From: Rickettsiales bacterium
Lineage (GTDB): Bacteria; Pseudomonadota; Alphaproteobacteria; Methylaequorales; Methylaequoraceae
Direction: 5' to 3'
NCBI GenBank assembly: GCA_002689325.1
Contig: NZFP01000024.1
Coordinates: 1-44,925, forward strand
DNA: 44,925 bases
The notes under the pieces were generated by a model. It saw nothing but the letters and a program-made list of their open reading frames with translations. It was not told the DNA's origin and ran no database searches. Shown here in pieces: positions 31,905-41,043 of this stretch (positions within the stretch are counted from its first letter, which is position 1; every line of letters begins with the position of its first letter). The translations under genes were made by a program, and so were the position numbers.

Positions 31905-33575
31905 GTGCCTAGATTTTTGAAATTTTCTTTTTTTTTCTTTACTATCCTTTTAATTCTTGTTGCCATTTTACCATTCTTTGTTGATAAACAAAAAATAGCT
32001 ACTTTAGTTGAGGATAAGCTTATAAATGATTTTGAAGTTAACTTAACATTCGATAAAGATATCAGCATAAATTTTTTTCCTAAACCAACATTAAAAATTT
32101 TTTCAATTAAGTACGTAGATGATAAAAGCAACATTGAGTTAATTGCTGATAAAATAAACTTGGTCGCCACCTGGGCATCAATTATTAATTTAAAACCAGA
32201 GGTTGAGTCCCTCGAAGTTTTCTCACCAATTATTAACTTTAATAAAACTGATAAAATCACAAGATCTAAAAACCTTATTTTTGTAAAAAATTCAGATGAA
32301 AGTTTCATAACAAGCTTTAAATCAAAACTTAAAAATTTTGATGTAATAAAAATTAGCCAGGGTAGGATTAATTTCCCAGAAAATGGCCTGAAAAATGTTA
32401 ATTTCATATTTAAAAGTGAGTCTGATTTTAAGGTTAAAGGTGACTTTGAGTTTCCAAAATTAGCTTCCAAGGTGATTTTTGATATAGTTGAGAAAGACAA
32501 ATCATTTGATTTTATTGTTCAGCAAAAAATTAACGATGGGAATATTATTCAATATAGAGGTGACTTAAATTTTTTTGGAAAATATTTTTTAATAAATGGA
32601 CATGGTAAAAGTAACTTTGTTAATGCGAATGAAATCTTTAGTTTATTCGGGAATTTAAGTTCTTTTTTTAATCCAAGTATGAAGTTAGTGAACGTTCCAA
32701 TTGCAGGTAATGAAATAAATTTAAATTTTACAATAGATAAAATAAAAATAAATAAAGTTTTATTAGATTCAACTGAGTTCAATTTAAGGCTTGTAAATAA
32801 TGTTTTAAAAATTAATGCTTTAAAAGCTAATTTTAACAATTCAAACATAAGTAGTGATTTAGATTTCTTTTTAAAAAATAAAAAATTTTCTGGAAGAACT
32901 AATATAAAAAAACTTTTAATACGGAAAGAATATTTTGGGTTATCAAAAATTGATTTATTTGATGGTCTTGCGGATTGCGCAATTAACTATAAGGGAACTA
33001 TTTCTAATAATGATTTTGAAAAAATAATTAAATCTATAATTTCAAAAGGAAATTGTACAACTGGAAAAATAAAAGTAAGTGGTGTGGATTTTGCTCAAAT
33101 TGCTAAGACAGTTGATAAGATAGATGGATTTCCAAGTTTGATAAAAATAATAAATAAGAAAAACTTTGGTAAAGAATCAAAATTTGAAAAGCTCACACTT
33201 AAATTTAAAATTAAAAATGGTTATTTTTTTATAATACCTTTGAAAGCATTTCATAAAAATTTAACTTTAAACACTAATGGTAAACTTAATATATTGAAAG
33301 ATAATATGACTTTAGATTCAAAGGCATATTTTAAAACTACAAAATACAAAGATTTACCTGCTGTTGGGATTAGCATGGTAGGGGCATCAGCAAGTCCAGA
33401 AGTTTCTTATGATTTAAGTGAATTAAAACAAAAAATCTTTAATGAAGGTGTTAAGAAAATTTTAAAAGAAAAAAAATCTATTGTTGTCGATCCGGATGTA
33501 ATAAATGATTTTTTCAAAAAAAATTTAAAAAAAGAATTTGATCCAAATAAGATTATTGATCTCTTCAGTAATTAA
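31905..33575 (+). CDS. AsmA-family protein (GTG start)
   Basis: N-terminal TM, INFFPKPTLKIFSIKYVDD and C-terminal LTLNTNGKLNILKDNMTLDSKAYFKTTKYKDLPAVGISMVGASASPEVSYD. Confidence 0.75.
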   Translation: MPRFLKFSFFFFTILLILVAILPFFVDKQKIATLVEDKLINDFEVNLTFDKDISINFFPKPTLKIFSIKYVDDKSNIELIADKINLVATWASIINLKPEVESLEVFSPIINFNKTDKITRSKNLIFVKNSDESFITSFKSKLKNFDVIKISQGRINFPENGLKNVNFIFKSESDFKVKGDFEFPKLASKVIFDIVEKDKSFDFIVQQKINDGNIIQYRGDLNFFGKYFLINGHGKSNFVNANEIFSLFGNLSSFFNPSMKLVNVPIAGNEINLNFTIDKIKINKVLLDSTEFNLRLVNNVLKINALKANFNNSNISSDLDFFLKNKKFSGRTNIKKLLIRKEYFGLSKIDLFDGLADCAINYKGTISNNDFEKIIKSIISKGNCTTGKIKVSGVDFAQIAKTVDKIDGFPSLIKIINKKNFGKESKFEKLTLKFKIKNGYFFIIPLKAFHKNLTLNTNGKLNILKDNMTLDSKAYFKTTKYKDLPAVGISMVGASASPEVSYDLSELKQKIFNEGVKKILKEKKSIVVDPDVINDFFKKNLKKEFDPNKIIDLFSN

Positions 33576-34981
33576 TCGCCTTTAATCATTTTCTTTGGAT
33601 CAACTATCAAATCAAATTCTTTGGAATCTAAATAATTAAGTTTAATAGCAGCATCTTTTAAAGTAATATTCTCTGTGAAAGCTTTTTTTGCAACTTCTGA
33701 TGCTTTTGTATAACCAATTTTTGGATTAAGAGCAGTAACGAGCATTAATGATTTTTCTAAATTTTCATCAATTTTCTTTTTATTTGCTACGATATTGTTT
33801 AAACAATTTTTACTAAATGAGTTAATTGCATCAGATAAAAGCTCAATAATACGAAGAGTGTTAAATAATAAAACAGTTTTATTGGCATTTAATTGAAAAT
33901 GACCCTGACTTCCTGCAAAAACGTTCGAATTGTACAACCCCATAAGATGAAGGCAAACTTGAGCCATAGCTTCACATTGGGTTGGATTTATTTTCCCCGG
34001 CATTATTGAGGAACCAGGTTCATTTGAGGGCAAAATAAGTTCACCTATCCCACACCTTGGTCCTGAAGCAAGAAGCCTTATGTCATTAGAAATTTTATAA
34101 CATGCTATTACAAGAGTATTTATTGAACTGGAAAAAAAAATTATAGGTTCATGAGATGAAATAGCCTCAAATTTATTTTTTGACTCTTTAAAAGGTAAAT
34201 TGGTTATAATTTGAATTGCTTTAATGAACCCCTTAATAAACTTTGTTGATGTATTAATTCCTGTGCCAACTGCAGTTCCACCTTGTGCAAGATAAAGAAG
34301 TTCTTCGTATGCAATTTTAATTCTTTTAAAAGCATTTTTTATTTGATTTAAATAACCACCAAATTCCTGGTCAATTGTTATTGGTGTTGCATCTTGTAGG
34401 TGTGTTCTTCCTACCTTAATAATATTTTTGAATTCTCTAATTTTTTTTTCTAGTGTTTTCATAAGATTGCTAATTGCTGGAAAAAGCTCCTCAGTAGTTA
34501 TCTTAATTATAGATATGTGCATCGCCGTGGGAAATGAGTCGTTAGAGGATTGACCCAGATTACAATGATCATTGGGGTGGATTGGAAAATATTCACCAAG
34601 ATTTTTCCCTAAATTTTGGTTTGCTTTATTAGCTATAACTTCATTAAGATTCATATTTGTTTGGGTTCCTGAACCAGTTTGCCAAACTGAGAGAGGAAAA
34701 TGATCATCAAGTTTTCCCTCCATGATTTCATCGCAAACTTTAATTATTTCCTGGCCTAATTTATTATCAAGATTTTCTAGAGCCATGTTACTGATAGCTG
34801 CCGCTTTTTTTTGCATTGCAAAAGATTTTATAAAAAATATTGGAATTTTATCAGAACCAATTTTAAAATTTTCCAGGCTTCGTTGAGTCTGAGCCCCCCA
34901 ATATTTTTGCTTTGGAACTTTTACTTGCCCAATACTATCCCTTTCAGTTCTATAATCAGTCATTTTTTTTTCTAAAGTCAT
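33572..34981 (-). CDS. fumC: Class II fumarate hydratase
   Basis: YWGAQTQRSLENFKIG, SGTQTNMNLNEVIAN, GRTHLQDATPITI, GSSIMPGKINPTQCEAM. Confidence 0.97.
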   Translation of the reverse strand: MTLEKKMTDYRTERDSIGQVKVPKQKYWGAQTQRSLENFKIGSDKIPIFFIKSFAMQKKAAAISNMALENLDNKLGQEIIKVCDEIMEGKLDDHFPLSVWQTGSGTQTNMNLNEVIANKANQNLGKNLGEYFPIHPNDHCNLGQSSNDSFPTAMHISIIKITTEELFPAISNLMKTLEKKIREFKNIIKVGRTHLQDATPITIDQEFGGYLNQIKNAFKRIKIAYEELLYLAQGGTAVGTGINTSTKFIKGFIKAIQIITNLPFKESKNKFEAISSHEPIIFFSSSINTLVIACYKISNDIRLLASGPRCGIGELILPSNEPGSSIMPGKINPTQCEAMAQVCLHLMGLYNSNVFAGSQGHFQLNANKTVLLFNTLRIIELLSDAINSFSKNCLNNIVANKKKIDENLEKSLMLVTALNPKIGYTKASEVAKKAFTENITLKDAAIKLNYLDSKEFDLIVDPKKMIKGD

Positions 34982-35405
34982 CTAAAGCAATAATTTTAGT
35001 TGTTTTTGATTTTTTAACTTTCTTTTCATTATCGGTTGTACCTTTTTCTTCTTTTAATTCAAGTTGAATACTAAATTTGACAAAAGGGTCATAAAACTTT
35101 GTAATAGCATTGAATGGAATAATTAATGTTTCCTTTTTTTTATTAAAAGAAAGTGCGACAGAAAAGCTATTTTTCTTTACAGATAGGTTCCAATATTGAT
35201 TTTGAAGCACAATTGTCATTTCACTAGGATATTCTTTAAGAAGGTGCTTTGGAATTTCTACTTTAGAGTTTTTTGTTTTAAATGTAATGTAAAAACAATG
35301 ATTGGATGATATTTTTGATTCTTCAAGATCTTTCAGAATGTCTTTAATCACTCCTAAAATAGCAGTATTTATTCTTTCTCCGTAATCGATAAAAATTTTG
35401 TTCAT
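34956..35405 (-). CDS. SspB-like ClpXP adaptor (alphaproteobacterial type)
   Basis: FYITFKTKNSKVEIPKHLLKEYPSEMTIVLQNQYWNLSVKKNSFSVALSFNKKKETLIIPFNAITKFYDPFVKFSIQL. Confidence 0.8.
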   Translation of the reverse strand: MNKIFIDYGERINTAILGVIKDILKDLEESKISSNHCFYITFKTKNSKVEIPKHLLKEYPSEMTIVLQNQYWNLSVKKNSFSVALSFNKKKETLIIPFNAITKFYDPFVKFSIQLELKEEKGTTDNEKKVKKSKTTKIIALDDFRKKND

Positions 35406-35446
35406 GAAATTTTTTTCTTAAAACCCACATTAATAATATCCTAGAG

Positions 35447-35527
35447 TTAACGAAAAATGAATATGAGTGTGAAAATAGTTAGTAATATAAAAATAAAAAT
35501 TCTAAAAATTCTAAAAAATTCGTACAT
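35447..35527 (-). CDS. 26-aa hydrophobic microprotein (MYEFFRIFRIFIFILLTIFTLIFIFR)
   Basis: Intact ATG..TAA ORF below the track cut-off. ATG is 3 nt after the TAG of the 35531-35869 gene on the same strand. Confidence 0.4.
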   Translation of the reverse strand: MYEFFRIFRIFIFILLTIFTLIFIFR

Positions 35528-35530
35528 TAA

Positions 35531-35869
35531 CTAAAAATAGTTCATAATAAATTTATGAGCAATAAAACCTATCACTAAAAAAAATAAAGCAAGTCCGTAT
35601 GTAGTTACGAAATTTAAACCAAGAGTCTTAGCAAAAAAAAAGGGCAAAAAAAATGTAAGCGAGGCCGGTATTCCAACAACAATACTTTTAGCAAACAAGA
35701 TGGTTTTGTCTAAGTTCTTATGCTCAGCATAAGAAAATGCAATTGATAATATACTGAGCAGGGGTAAAGCAATTATAAAGCCTGCAAGAATTGGCTTTTT
35801 AATAGAAAGCCAACTGGCAAAAGAAATTACAACGGCCGAAAATAATACCTTTATAATAAAAATGATCAT
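35531..35869 (-). CDS. Small integral membrane protein (GlpM/DUF3147-like)
   Basis: Polytopic 112 aa; KKPILAGFIIALPLLSILSIAFSYAEHKNLDKTILFAKSIVVGIPASLTFFLPFF. Confidence 0.55.
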   Translation of the reverse strand: MIIFIIKVLFSAVVISFASWLSIKKPILAGFIIALPLLSILSIAFSYAEHKNLDKTILFAKSIVVGIPASLTFFLPFFFAKTLGLNFVTTYGLALFFLVIGFIAHKFIMNYF

Positions 35870-35886
35870 GGTGTCAATTATAAAAA

Positions 35887-36069
35887 TTAGCCAAAAAAGT
35901 TTTTGATTTTAGAAATGGGGTTTCTAAGTGGTTCATATACTCTGTCAATAAAGGCTATATGATCAGTAAGTTTTTTTTCTAGTTTAGTAATGGATCTTTG
36001 AAGCCTATCAATTTTTGCTTCAAGAAGTTTTATTTGTTCTAACTGATTACTGTTTTTCATATTAATCAA
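35887..36069 (-). CDS. Small coiled-coil protein (SlyX-like size and architecture)
   Basis: EQIKLLEAKIDRLQRSITKLEKKL heptads; 60 aa. Confidence 0.45.
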   Translation of the reverse strand: MINMKNSNQLEQIKLLEAKIDRLQRSITKLEKKLTDHIAFIDRVYEPLRNPISKIKNFFG

Positions 36070-36104
36070 TTTAATATTAAGACACTAAATAGACAATATT
36101 TTTT

Positions 36105-36257
36105 TTATATTCTTGGGTATTTTAATAGATATTTTTTACTAAATTTATCAGGAAAGACCTTTGGCTCGTTCTTTTTAGAAAAAATTAAAAAAATTGTTAC
36201 AGCAATTATAAAAATTATATTGAAATAAACGAAGAATTTAAAAATTATTGGAAACAT
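36105..36257 (-). CDS. 50-aa single-TM microprotein
   Basis: MFPIIFKFFVYFNIIFIIAVTIFLIFSKKNEPKVFPDKFSKKYLLKYPRI; fills the otherwise empty gap 36070-36294. Confidence 0.5.
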   Translation of the reverse strand: MFPIIFKFFVYFNIIFIIAVTIFLIFSKKNEPKVFPDKFSKKYLLKYPRI

Positions 36258-36294
36258 AATTTTCTAATCGACTATGTTTTAATTTTGTTTAGTT

Positions 36295-37251
36295 TTATTC
36301 CCACTCCAGTTCTGTATAGGTTTTTGTAATATTTGAATTATGATAAGAATCAAATAGCAACCATTTTTCTTTGTTTTTTGGAGCCGCCCTGTTTTGGGTT
36401 TCTTTGAGGGTTTTGCCGGTTTTATGAAATTTTCTTACTTCTTTTATTAACCTATCAAAATAATTCGTCATTGGCTTAATGGCTTCATTCTTTTTTTTTA
36501 AAGGACCATGACCAGGAATGATGGTATCAATGTCCATTTTAAGAGTTTCATCTAGATTAGACTTCCAGCCTTTAATACTAGCTCGAATTGATGGTATTCT
36601 CTGAATAAATATGTTCTCTGACCAGAAGAATTTAGTTTTTTTATCATAGATTGATAAATCATTGTCGGTGTGACCACTTTTCCATGCTTGAATTTCAATT
36701 TCTCTATTACCAATATCAATAGTTTCAATCGAACCAACCTTTACGGTTTTATTGGGAACAATTAACTTAGCTTGTTTTATGCTTTCTTGTTTGATCAAAT
36801 TAAACTGAAGGTTTTTGTAAAATTCAAAATTGTTGATTAGGGCTCTTTCAAGCTTTTCATGACCAAGTACTATAGTCTTATTATTTATTAATTCTTGGGT
36901 TCCAAAGAAATGATCCGGGTGTGAATGTGTAATTATTATATGTGATATAGGTAGTTTGGAGATTTCTTTAATTTTTTTTTTAAGACTTTTACCTATCTCA
37001 GGTGTACCCCCAGTATCAATAACTGCAATTGACTTAGAGCCAATAATAAAGCCAATATTGGCAATGTCACCTTTATTTACAGTGTTAGAATCCTCCTGTT
37101 TTCCAAAATGTACAAATAATCCATCAACAACTTCTTCGACTTCAAAACTGAAGCAATTCCTGTAGCTTAGAAAAAAAAATATTATTATGTATAACAAGCT
37201 AAAGCTTATTTTAATTTTTTTAGTTGAAAAGTTAAGAACGTAATGATTCAT
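36295..37251 (-). CDS. Exported MBL-fold metallohydrolase, SoxH / quinoprotein-relay-type
   Basis: Signal peptide; THSHPDHFFGTQEL, SGHTDNDLSIYD, IIPGHGPLKK, C-terminal YTELEWE typical of this MBL subgroup. Confidence 0.8.
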   Translation of the reverse strand: MNHYVLNFSTKKIKISFSLLYIIIFFFLSYRNCFSFEVEEVVDGLFVHFGKQEDSNTVNKGDIANIGFIIGSKSIAVIDTGGTPEIGKSLKKKIKEISKLPISHIIITHSHPDHFFGTQELINNKTIVLGHEKLERALINNFEFYKNLQFNLIKQESIKQAKLIVPNKTVKVGSIETIDIGNREIEIQAWKSGHTDNDLSIYDKKTKFFWSENIFIQRIPSIRASIKGWKSNLDETLKMDIDTIIPGHGPLKKKNEAIKPMTNYFDRLIKEVRKFHKTGKTLKETQNRAAPKNKEKWLLFDSYHNSNITKTYTELEWE

Positions 37252-37258
37252 AGTAATA

Positions 37259-38068
37259 ATGAAGAAAATATTCTTTTTAAAATTTTTTCTCTTATTTTTA
37301 ATTTCGCATAATCAACTGTTTTGTAAAGATTTTATTATTTTGCAATCAACCACATCTGCAAGAGATTCAGGACTTTACGATTTCATACTGCCTAATTTTT
37401 TTAAAAAAACACGAATTGACGTTAGGGTAGTCGCTGTAGGTACTGGTCAAGCAATAAAAAATGCTGAAAGGTGTGATGCCGATGTTCTTATTGCTCATCA
37501 TAAAGAGTCAGAGGAGAAATTTTTAGAGGAGGGATATGGAGTTTGGAGGAAAGAATTTATGTATAATGATTTTGTTTTAATCGGTCCAGATTTTGATCCA
37601 GGGAAAGTTAGAGGAAGCCATTCAATAATTAGTGCACTAAAATCTATAAGTAACAACAAGTTTAACTTCATATCAAGAGGTGATGATAGCGGAACACATA
37701 AAAAAGAAGTTTTACTCTGGAGTTCATCTGGCATTAAACCAAACCCAAGAAAAGACAAATGGTATTTATCAGTTGGACAAAGTATGGGTGGTGCAATAAA
37801 TATTGCCGTTAATAAAGAAGCGTATATTTTATCTGATAGGTCAACTTGGCTAAGTTTTAAGAATAAAAAAAACCACGTGATTTTGGTCGAGAATGAGCCA
37901 CTTTTGTATAACTATTATGGTGTCATTCCAGTAAGTCCCAAAAAATGTCCAGATGTAAAATTTGAAAAAGCAAATATTTTTATTAATTGGTTAATTTCCC
38001 CAGAAACATCGCAGTTAATTTCTTCCTACAAGCTTGAAAACCAACAGTTATTCTATCCAGTAAAATAA
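37259..38068 (+). CDS. TupA-like (tungstate/molybdate-type) extracytoplasmic substrate-binding protein
   Basis: Signal peptide; ILQSTTSARDSGLYDFILPNF, VAVGTGQAIKNAERCDADVLIAHHKESEEKF, FISRGDDSGTHKKE. Confidence 0.85.
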   Translation: MKKIFFLKFFLLFLISHNQLFCKDFIILQSTTSARDSGLYDFILPNFFKKTRIDVRVVAVGTGQAIKNAERCDADVLIAHHKESEEKFLEEGYGVWRKEFMYNDFVLIGPDFDPGKVRGSHSIISALKSISNNKFNFISRGDDSGTHKKEVLLWSSSGIKPNPRKDKWYLSVGQSMGGAINIAVNKEAYILSDRSTWLSFKNKKNHVILVENEPLLYNYYGVIPVSPKKCPDVKFEKANIFINWLISPETSQLISSYKLENQQLFYPVK

Positions 38069-38085
38069 ATCTTGATTTAATTAAG

Positions 38086-38102
38086 ATGTTATATTATAAC
38101 AT
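38086..38102. promoter_or_regulatory. Putative Zur operator: perfect 17-bp palindrome ATGTTATA-T-TATAACAT
   Basis: Exact inverted repeat matching the core of the proteobacterial Zur consensus GAAATGTTATANTATAACATTTC, located 29 bp upstream of the TonB-receptor start. Confidence 0.75.
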
Positions 38103-38131
38103 TACCTTAATATTTAGGCCAAGGATTTTTA

Positions 38132-40099
38132 TTGATAAAAAAAATTTCACTTTTTTCAGTTTTAATATTGATTTCTAGTATAGCAAAGGCAGAAAAATTA
38201 GAGTCAATTTTTGTTGCACCAGACGTATTTGTAACTTCTAAAATTAAACCTACAAAAGATTTTGAGGCTGAAAGAGGAAATATATTATTTGAAGGTCATG
38301 ACATTGAAAAAAATAGAAAATACTCCGTCGGTGATATGTTACGGGATTTACCTGGTATCTCTTCAACTGGACTTGGAAATGCTTCACGCCCAATAATAAG
38401 AGGCATGGCCAATTCAAGAGTTAAAATTCTTCAGAATAGTAGTAGCACAACAGATGTTTCTGAATTTGGTGAGGATCACATAGTTGGTTATGATCCATTG
38501 CTGATTGACAAAATTGAAATTATTAAAGGTCCTGGAACATTATTATACGGTAATAACGGATTTGCAGGTGTTGTTAATATAATAAATCCTCTTATAGCTA
38601 CGGACAAAATTGTAAGTGACAAAAATGTAGAGGCAAATTTTGGATACACTACATCTGGTGGTGAACTTAAAGGAAGTCTCAAAGCTGGCCATTCAATCGG
38701 AAACTTTACTGTTAGACTAGCTGGTAGTGGACTAAGTTCAGGTCCTTATGATTTAGCAAATACCTCAGATAAACAACCAAATTCCTCAAAATTTATGGCA
38801 TCTGGGGGTGTTGGCTTAACATACAATGATGGTGAGAATTATATTGGGTTTTCTTTTGATAAGCTTGAAGCTGTTTACGGTAATCCTGGTCCTGAAGGTG
38901 AAGAGAACATGACTTCTCTAAACCCAACCAAGAATACAGTTAATTTTCAGTCCTCATTTTCACTTAACAGTACCTACATTAATAAGTTTAACTTACAAGG
39001 AGCAATATCTGAATATAATCATTCTGAAAGAACCGGCTCTGGAAATAACCACAACATTAATTTTTTCAGTGATTTATATGAAATTAAAACCTCTCTCAAT
39101 CACAATTCAATCATTGATACTAACAGCCAAGGGTTGATTGGGTTCCACTTTCAAAATTACGATCAGGGGGCTTTAGGACAAGAGGAAAGTCATTTAGTAC
39201 ATACAAGAACATCTAGTTTTGGATTATTTGCTCTTGAAAGCTTTAATTTTGATTTGTTTGATTTGGATGTCGGAGGTCGTGTAGAATCAGTAAATTTAAA
39301 AAATACTAGCATGGAAAAAGGATTTTTTCCTGGTGCATTTTCTTCAACAATTAAAAAAGAAATTTTTACTAATAACACTGTTTTTGGTGGTTTTGATTTT
39401 ACTGAGAGAGCACCAAATGCAGTTGAGTTATTTGCTAATGGTCCACACCATGCACTAGAGCAATTTGAAGTCGGGGATTCTAATATGGATGTCGAAACCT
39501 CTTATAATTTTTCTCTAGGATATAGTTATAACGATGGTCTTGATACCCTAAAAATTGAAACATACTATAATTATATTGATGATTTTATTGCAGCAGATAG
39601 AGATGGAAATACAACAGAAGTAGAGGGCGAAGATATGAACAATGTTAATTTTTCGCAATACAATGCTCTATTCACTGGTTTAGAAGTCAGTGGTCAGTAT
39701 GCTTTAGCAAAAATCAATGACTTTGATATCATTTCAAATGTTATGATTGATTTCTTGAAAGGTTACCGAAATTCTAATGATAAAGCTTTATCAAGAATCC
39801 CTCAAACAAAGATGAACGTTGGCATTAGGGCTATGAACGAAGATTGGGATGCAAATCTAGCTTACTATCATTATTTTGATAAAGAATTTATAGGACCGTT
39901 TCAAACTAGAACTGGAGGGCACTCAAGATTAGATTTTGATTTAACACGAGACTTTAACTATTCTGATCTTTCAGGTCATTTAATGTTTACAGCTTCAAAT
40001 TTACTTGATGTTGTTGGAAGAAGTCATCTAGAGGCGAAAAAAGCACAAGTACAATTGCCTGGAAGAAGTTTCATGTTTATGCTTAAACTATTTTACTAG
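38132..40099 (+). CDS. TonB-dependent outer membrane receptor, ZnuD-like (TTG start)
   Basis: Signal peptide; plug domain YSVGDMLRDLPGISS...RPIIRGMANSRVKIL...IDKIEIIKGPGTLLYGNNGFAGVVNIIN; barrel and C-terminal Y. Zinc assignment rests partly on the Zur-like box. Confidence 0.88.
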   Translation: MIKKISLFSVLILISSIAKAEKLESIFVAPDVFVTSKIKPTKDFEAERGNILFEGHDIEKNRKYSVGDMLRDLPGISSTGLGNASRPIIRGMANSRVKILQNSSSTTDVSEFGEDHIVGYDPLLIDKIEIIKGPGTLLYGNNGFAGVVNIINPLIATDKIVSDKNVEANFGYTTSGGELKGSLKAGHSIGNFTVRLAGSGLSSGPYDLANTSDKQPNSSKFMASGGVGLTYNDGENYIGFSFDKLEAVYGNPGPEGEENMTSLNPTKNTVNFQSSFSLNSTYINKFNLQGAISEYNHSERTGSGNNHNINFFSDLYEIKTSLNHNSIIDTNSQGLIGFHFQNYDQGALGQEESHLVHTRTSSFGLFALESFNFDLFDLDVGGRVESVNLKNTSMEKGFFPGAFSSTIKKEIFTNNTVFGGFDFTERAPNAVELFANGPHHALEQFEVGDSNMDVETSYNFSLGYSYNDGLDTLKIETYYNYIDDFIAADRDGNTTEVEGEDMNNVNFSQYNALFTGLEVSGQYALAKINDFDIISNVMIDFLKGYRNSNDKALSRIPQTKMNVGIRAMNEDWDANLAYYHYFDKEFIGPFQTRTGGHSRLDFDLTRDFNYSDLSGHLMFTASNLLDVVGRSHLEAKKAQVQLPGRSFMFMLKLFY

Positions 40100-40198
40100 T
40101 AAAAAAAGTATTCTTTTAAGTAAATTTATTTAGCTTTAGATTACTTGTTTGTTTTCTCAAAATATTGTCTTATTTAGATTATAAGTTACTATACTAAA

Positions 40199-40273
40199 AT
40201 GACTCTAGTTGAGATTTTAGTTGTTGTGGGGATGTGGCTCCTCGTTTTCGTACTTTATAAAAAGTTAAAATAA
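40199..40273 (+). CDS. 24-aa membrane microprotein (MTLVEILVVVGMWLLVFVLYKKLK)
   Basis: Complete ORF whose TAA overlaps the next gene's ATG (TAATG) at 40271-40275. Confidence 0.5.
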   Translation: MTLVEILVVVGMWLLVFVLYKKLK

Positions 40274-40806
40274 TGATTTGTGACAAGATAAAATTAAGTA
40301 TTATTTTTATATTTTTTTTAATTTCTTTTTCTGTGCATTCTAATGTTGAAATTAATTCTTGGAATGAACTAACAAAAAGAGGAAATACTTTTTACACTAA
40401 GACTGATGATAAACCTTTTACAGGAATATTGAAAAACTTTCATGAATCAGGTTCTGTTTCTCTAATTGATCATTTTAAAAACGGTAAACAACATGGTGAT
40501 TTTAAAACATTTCATGAAAATGGTGAAATTTCAATGAAAGGACAGTTTTTTGAAGGAAAAAAAACTGGTGATTGGTTTGAGTTTCATGATGATGGATCAG
40601 TATATTGGAAATTAAGTTATATAGATGGCAAAATTAAAGATGGCTTATTTCAGATGTTTCATAAGAATGGACAAATAAGTTCAGAAGTAAATTACAAGAA
40701 TGATAAACCGAGTTCTAATTGGACATACTACGATGAAAATGGTGAAGTAGAGAGAATTGACATTTATCGAAATGGTAAATTTTTTTACGAAAAACATCTA
40801 AAGTGA
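40273..40806 (+). CDS. Secreted MORN/YwqK-type repeat protein
   Basis: Tandem G-F/W-x-x-x-F/Y-H-x-x-G-x-[IV] units (HESGSVSLIDHFKNGKQHGDFKTFHENGEISMKGQFFEGKKTGDWFEFHDDGSVY..). Confidence 0.75.
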   Translation: MICDKIKLSIIFIFFLISFSVHSNVEINSWNELTKRGNTFYTKTDDKPFTGILKNFHESGSVSLIDHFKNGKQHGDFKTFHENGEISMKGQFFEGKKTGDWFEFHDDGSVYWKLSYIDGKIKDGLFQMFHKNGQISSEVNYKNDKPSSNWTYYDENGEVERIDIYRNGKFFYEKHLK

Positions 40807-40869
40807 ATAACTTGATTACAATATAAGCAAAATAATTTATATAGGCATGGTGTTTGCAAAAAGATCTAT

Positions 40870-41007
40870 ATGAATATTTTTGCAAAATATATTGATGACG
40901 TTAAAGAAAACCATGGAATCTTTAGTTATTGCCAAATTGATCAATACACCATAGGTCTTACTTGGTTAACATCCATAACTACCAAAAAATTTTTTAAATG
41001 GACATGA
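40870..41007 (+). pseudogene. N-terminal remnant of an FkbM-family methyltransferase gene
   Basis: MNIFAKYIDDVKENHGIFSYCQIDQYTIGL aligns with the first ~30 aa of the intact gene at 41882 (MNNLVKYIGEVKGKHGVFSFCQFDKYIGL), then diverges and stops. Confidence 0.75.
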
Positions 41008-41043
41008 GAGAGCCTGGCAAATAATTGAAAAGATTTAAGTAAT

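Noticed and set aside
31895-32848. Minus ORFs (201 aa and 99 aa) opposite the AsmA gene
   Set aside because: The plus-strand AsmA-like protein has coherent domain features; the antisense ORFs are mirror artefacts.
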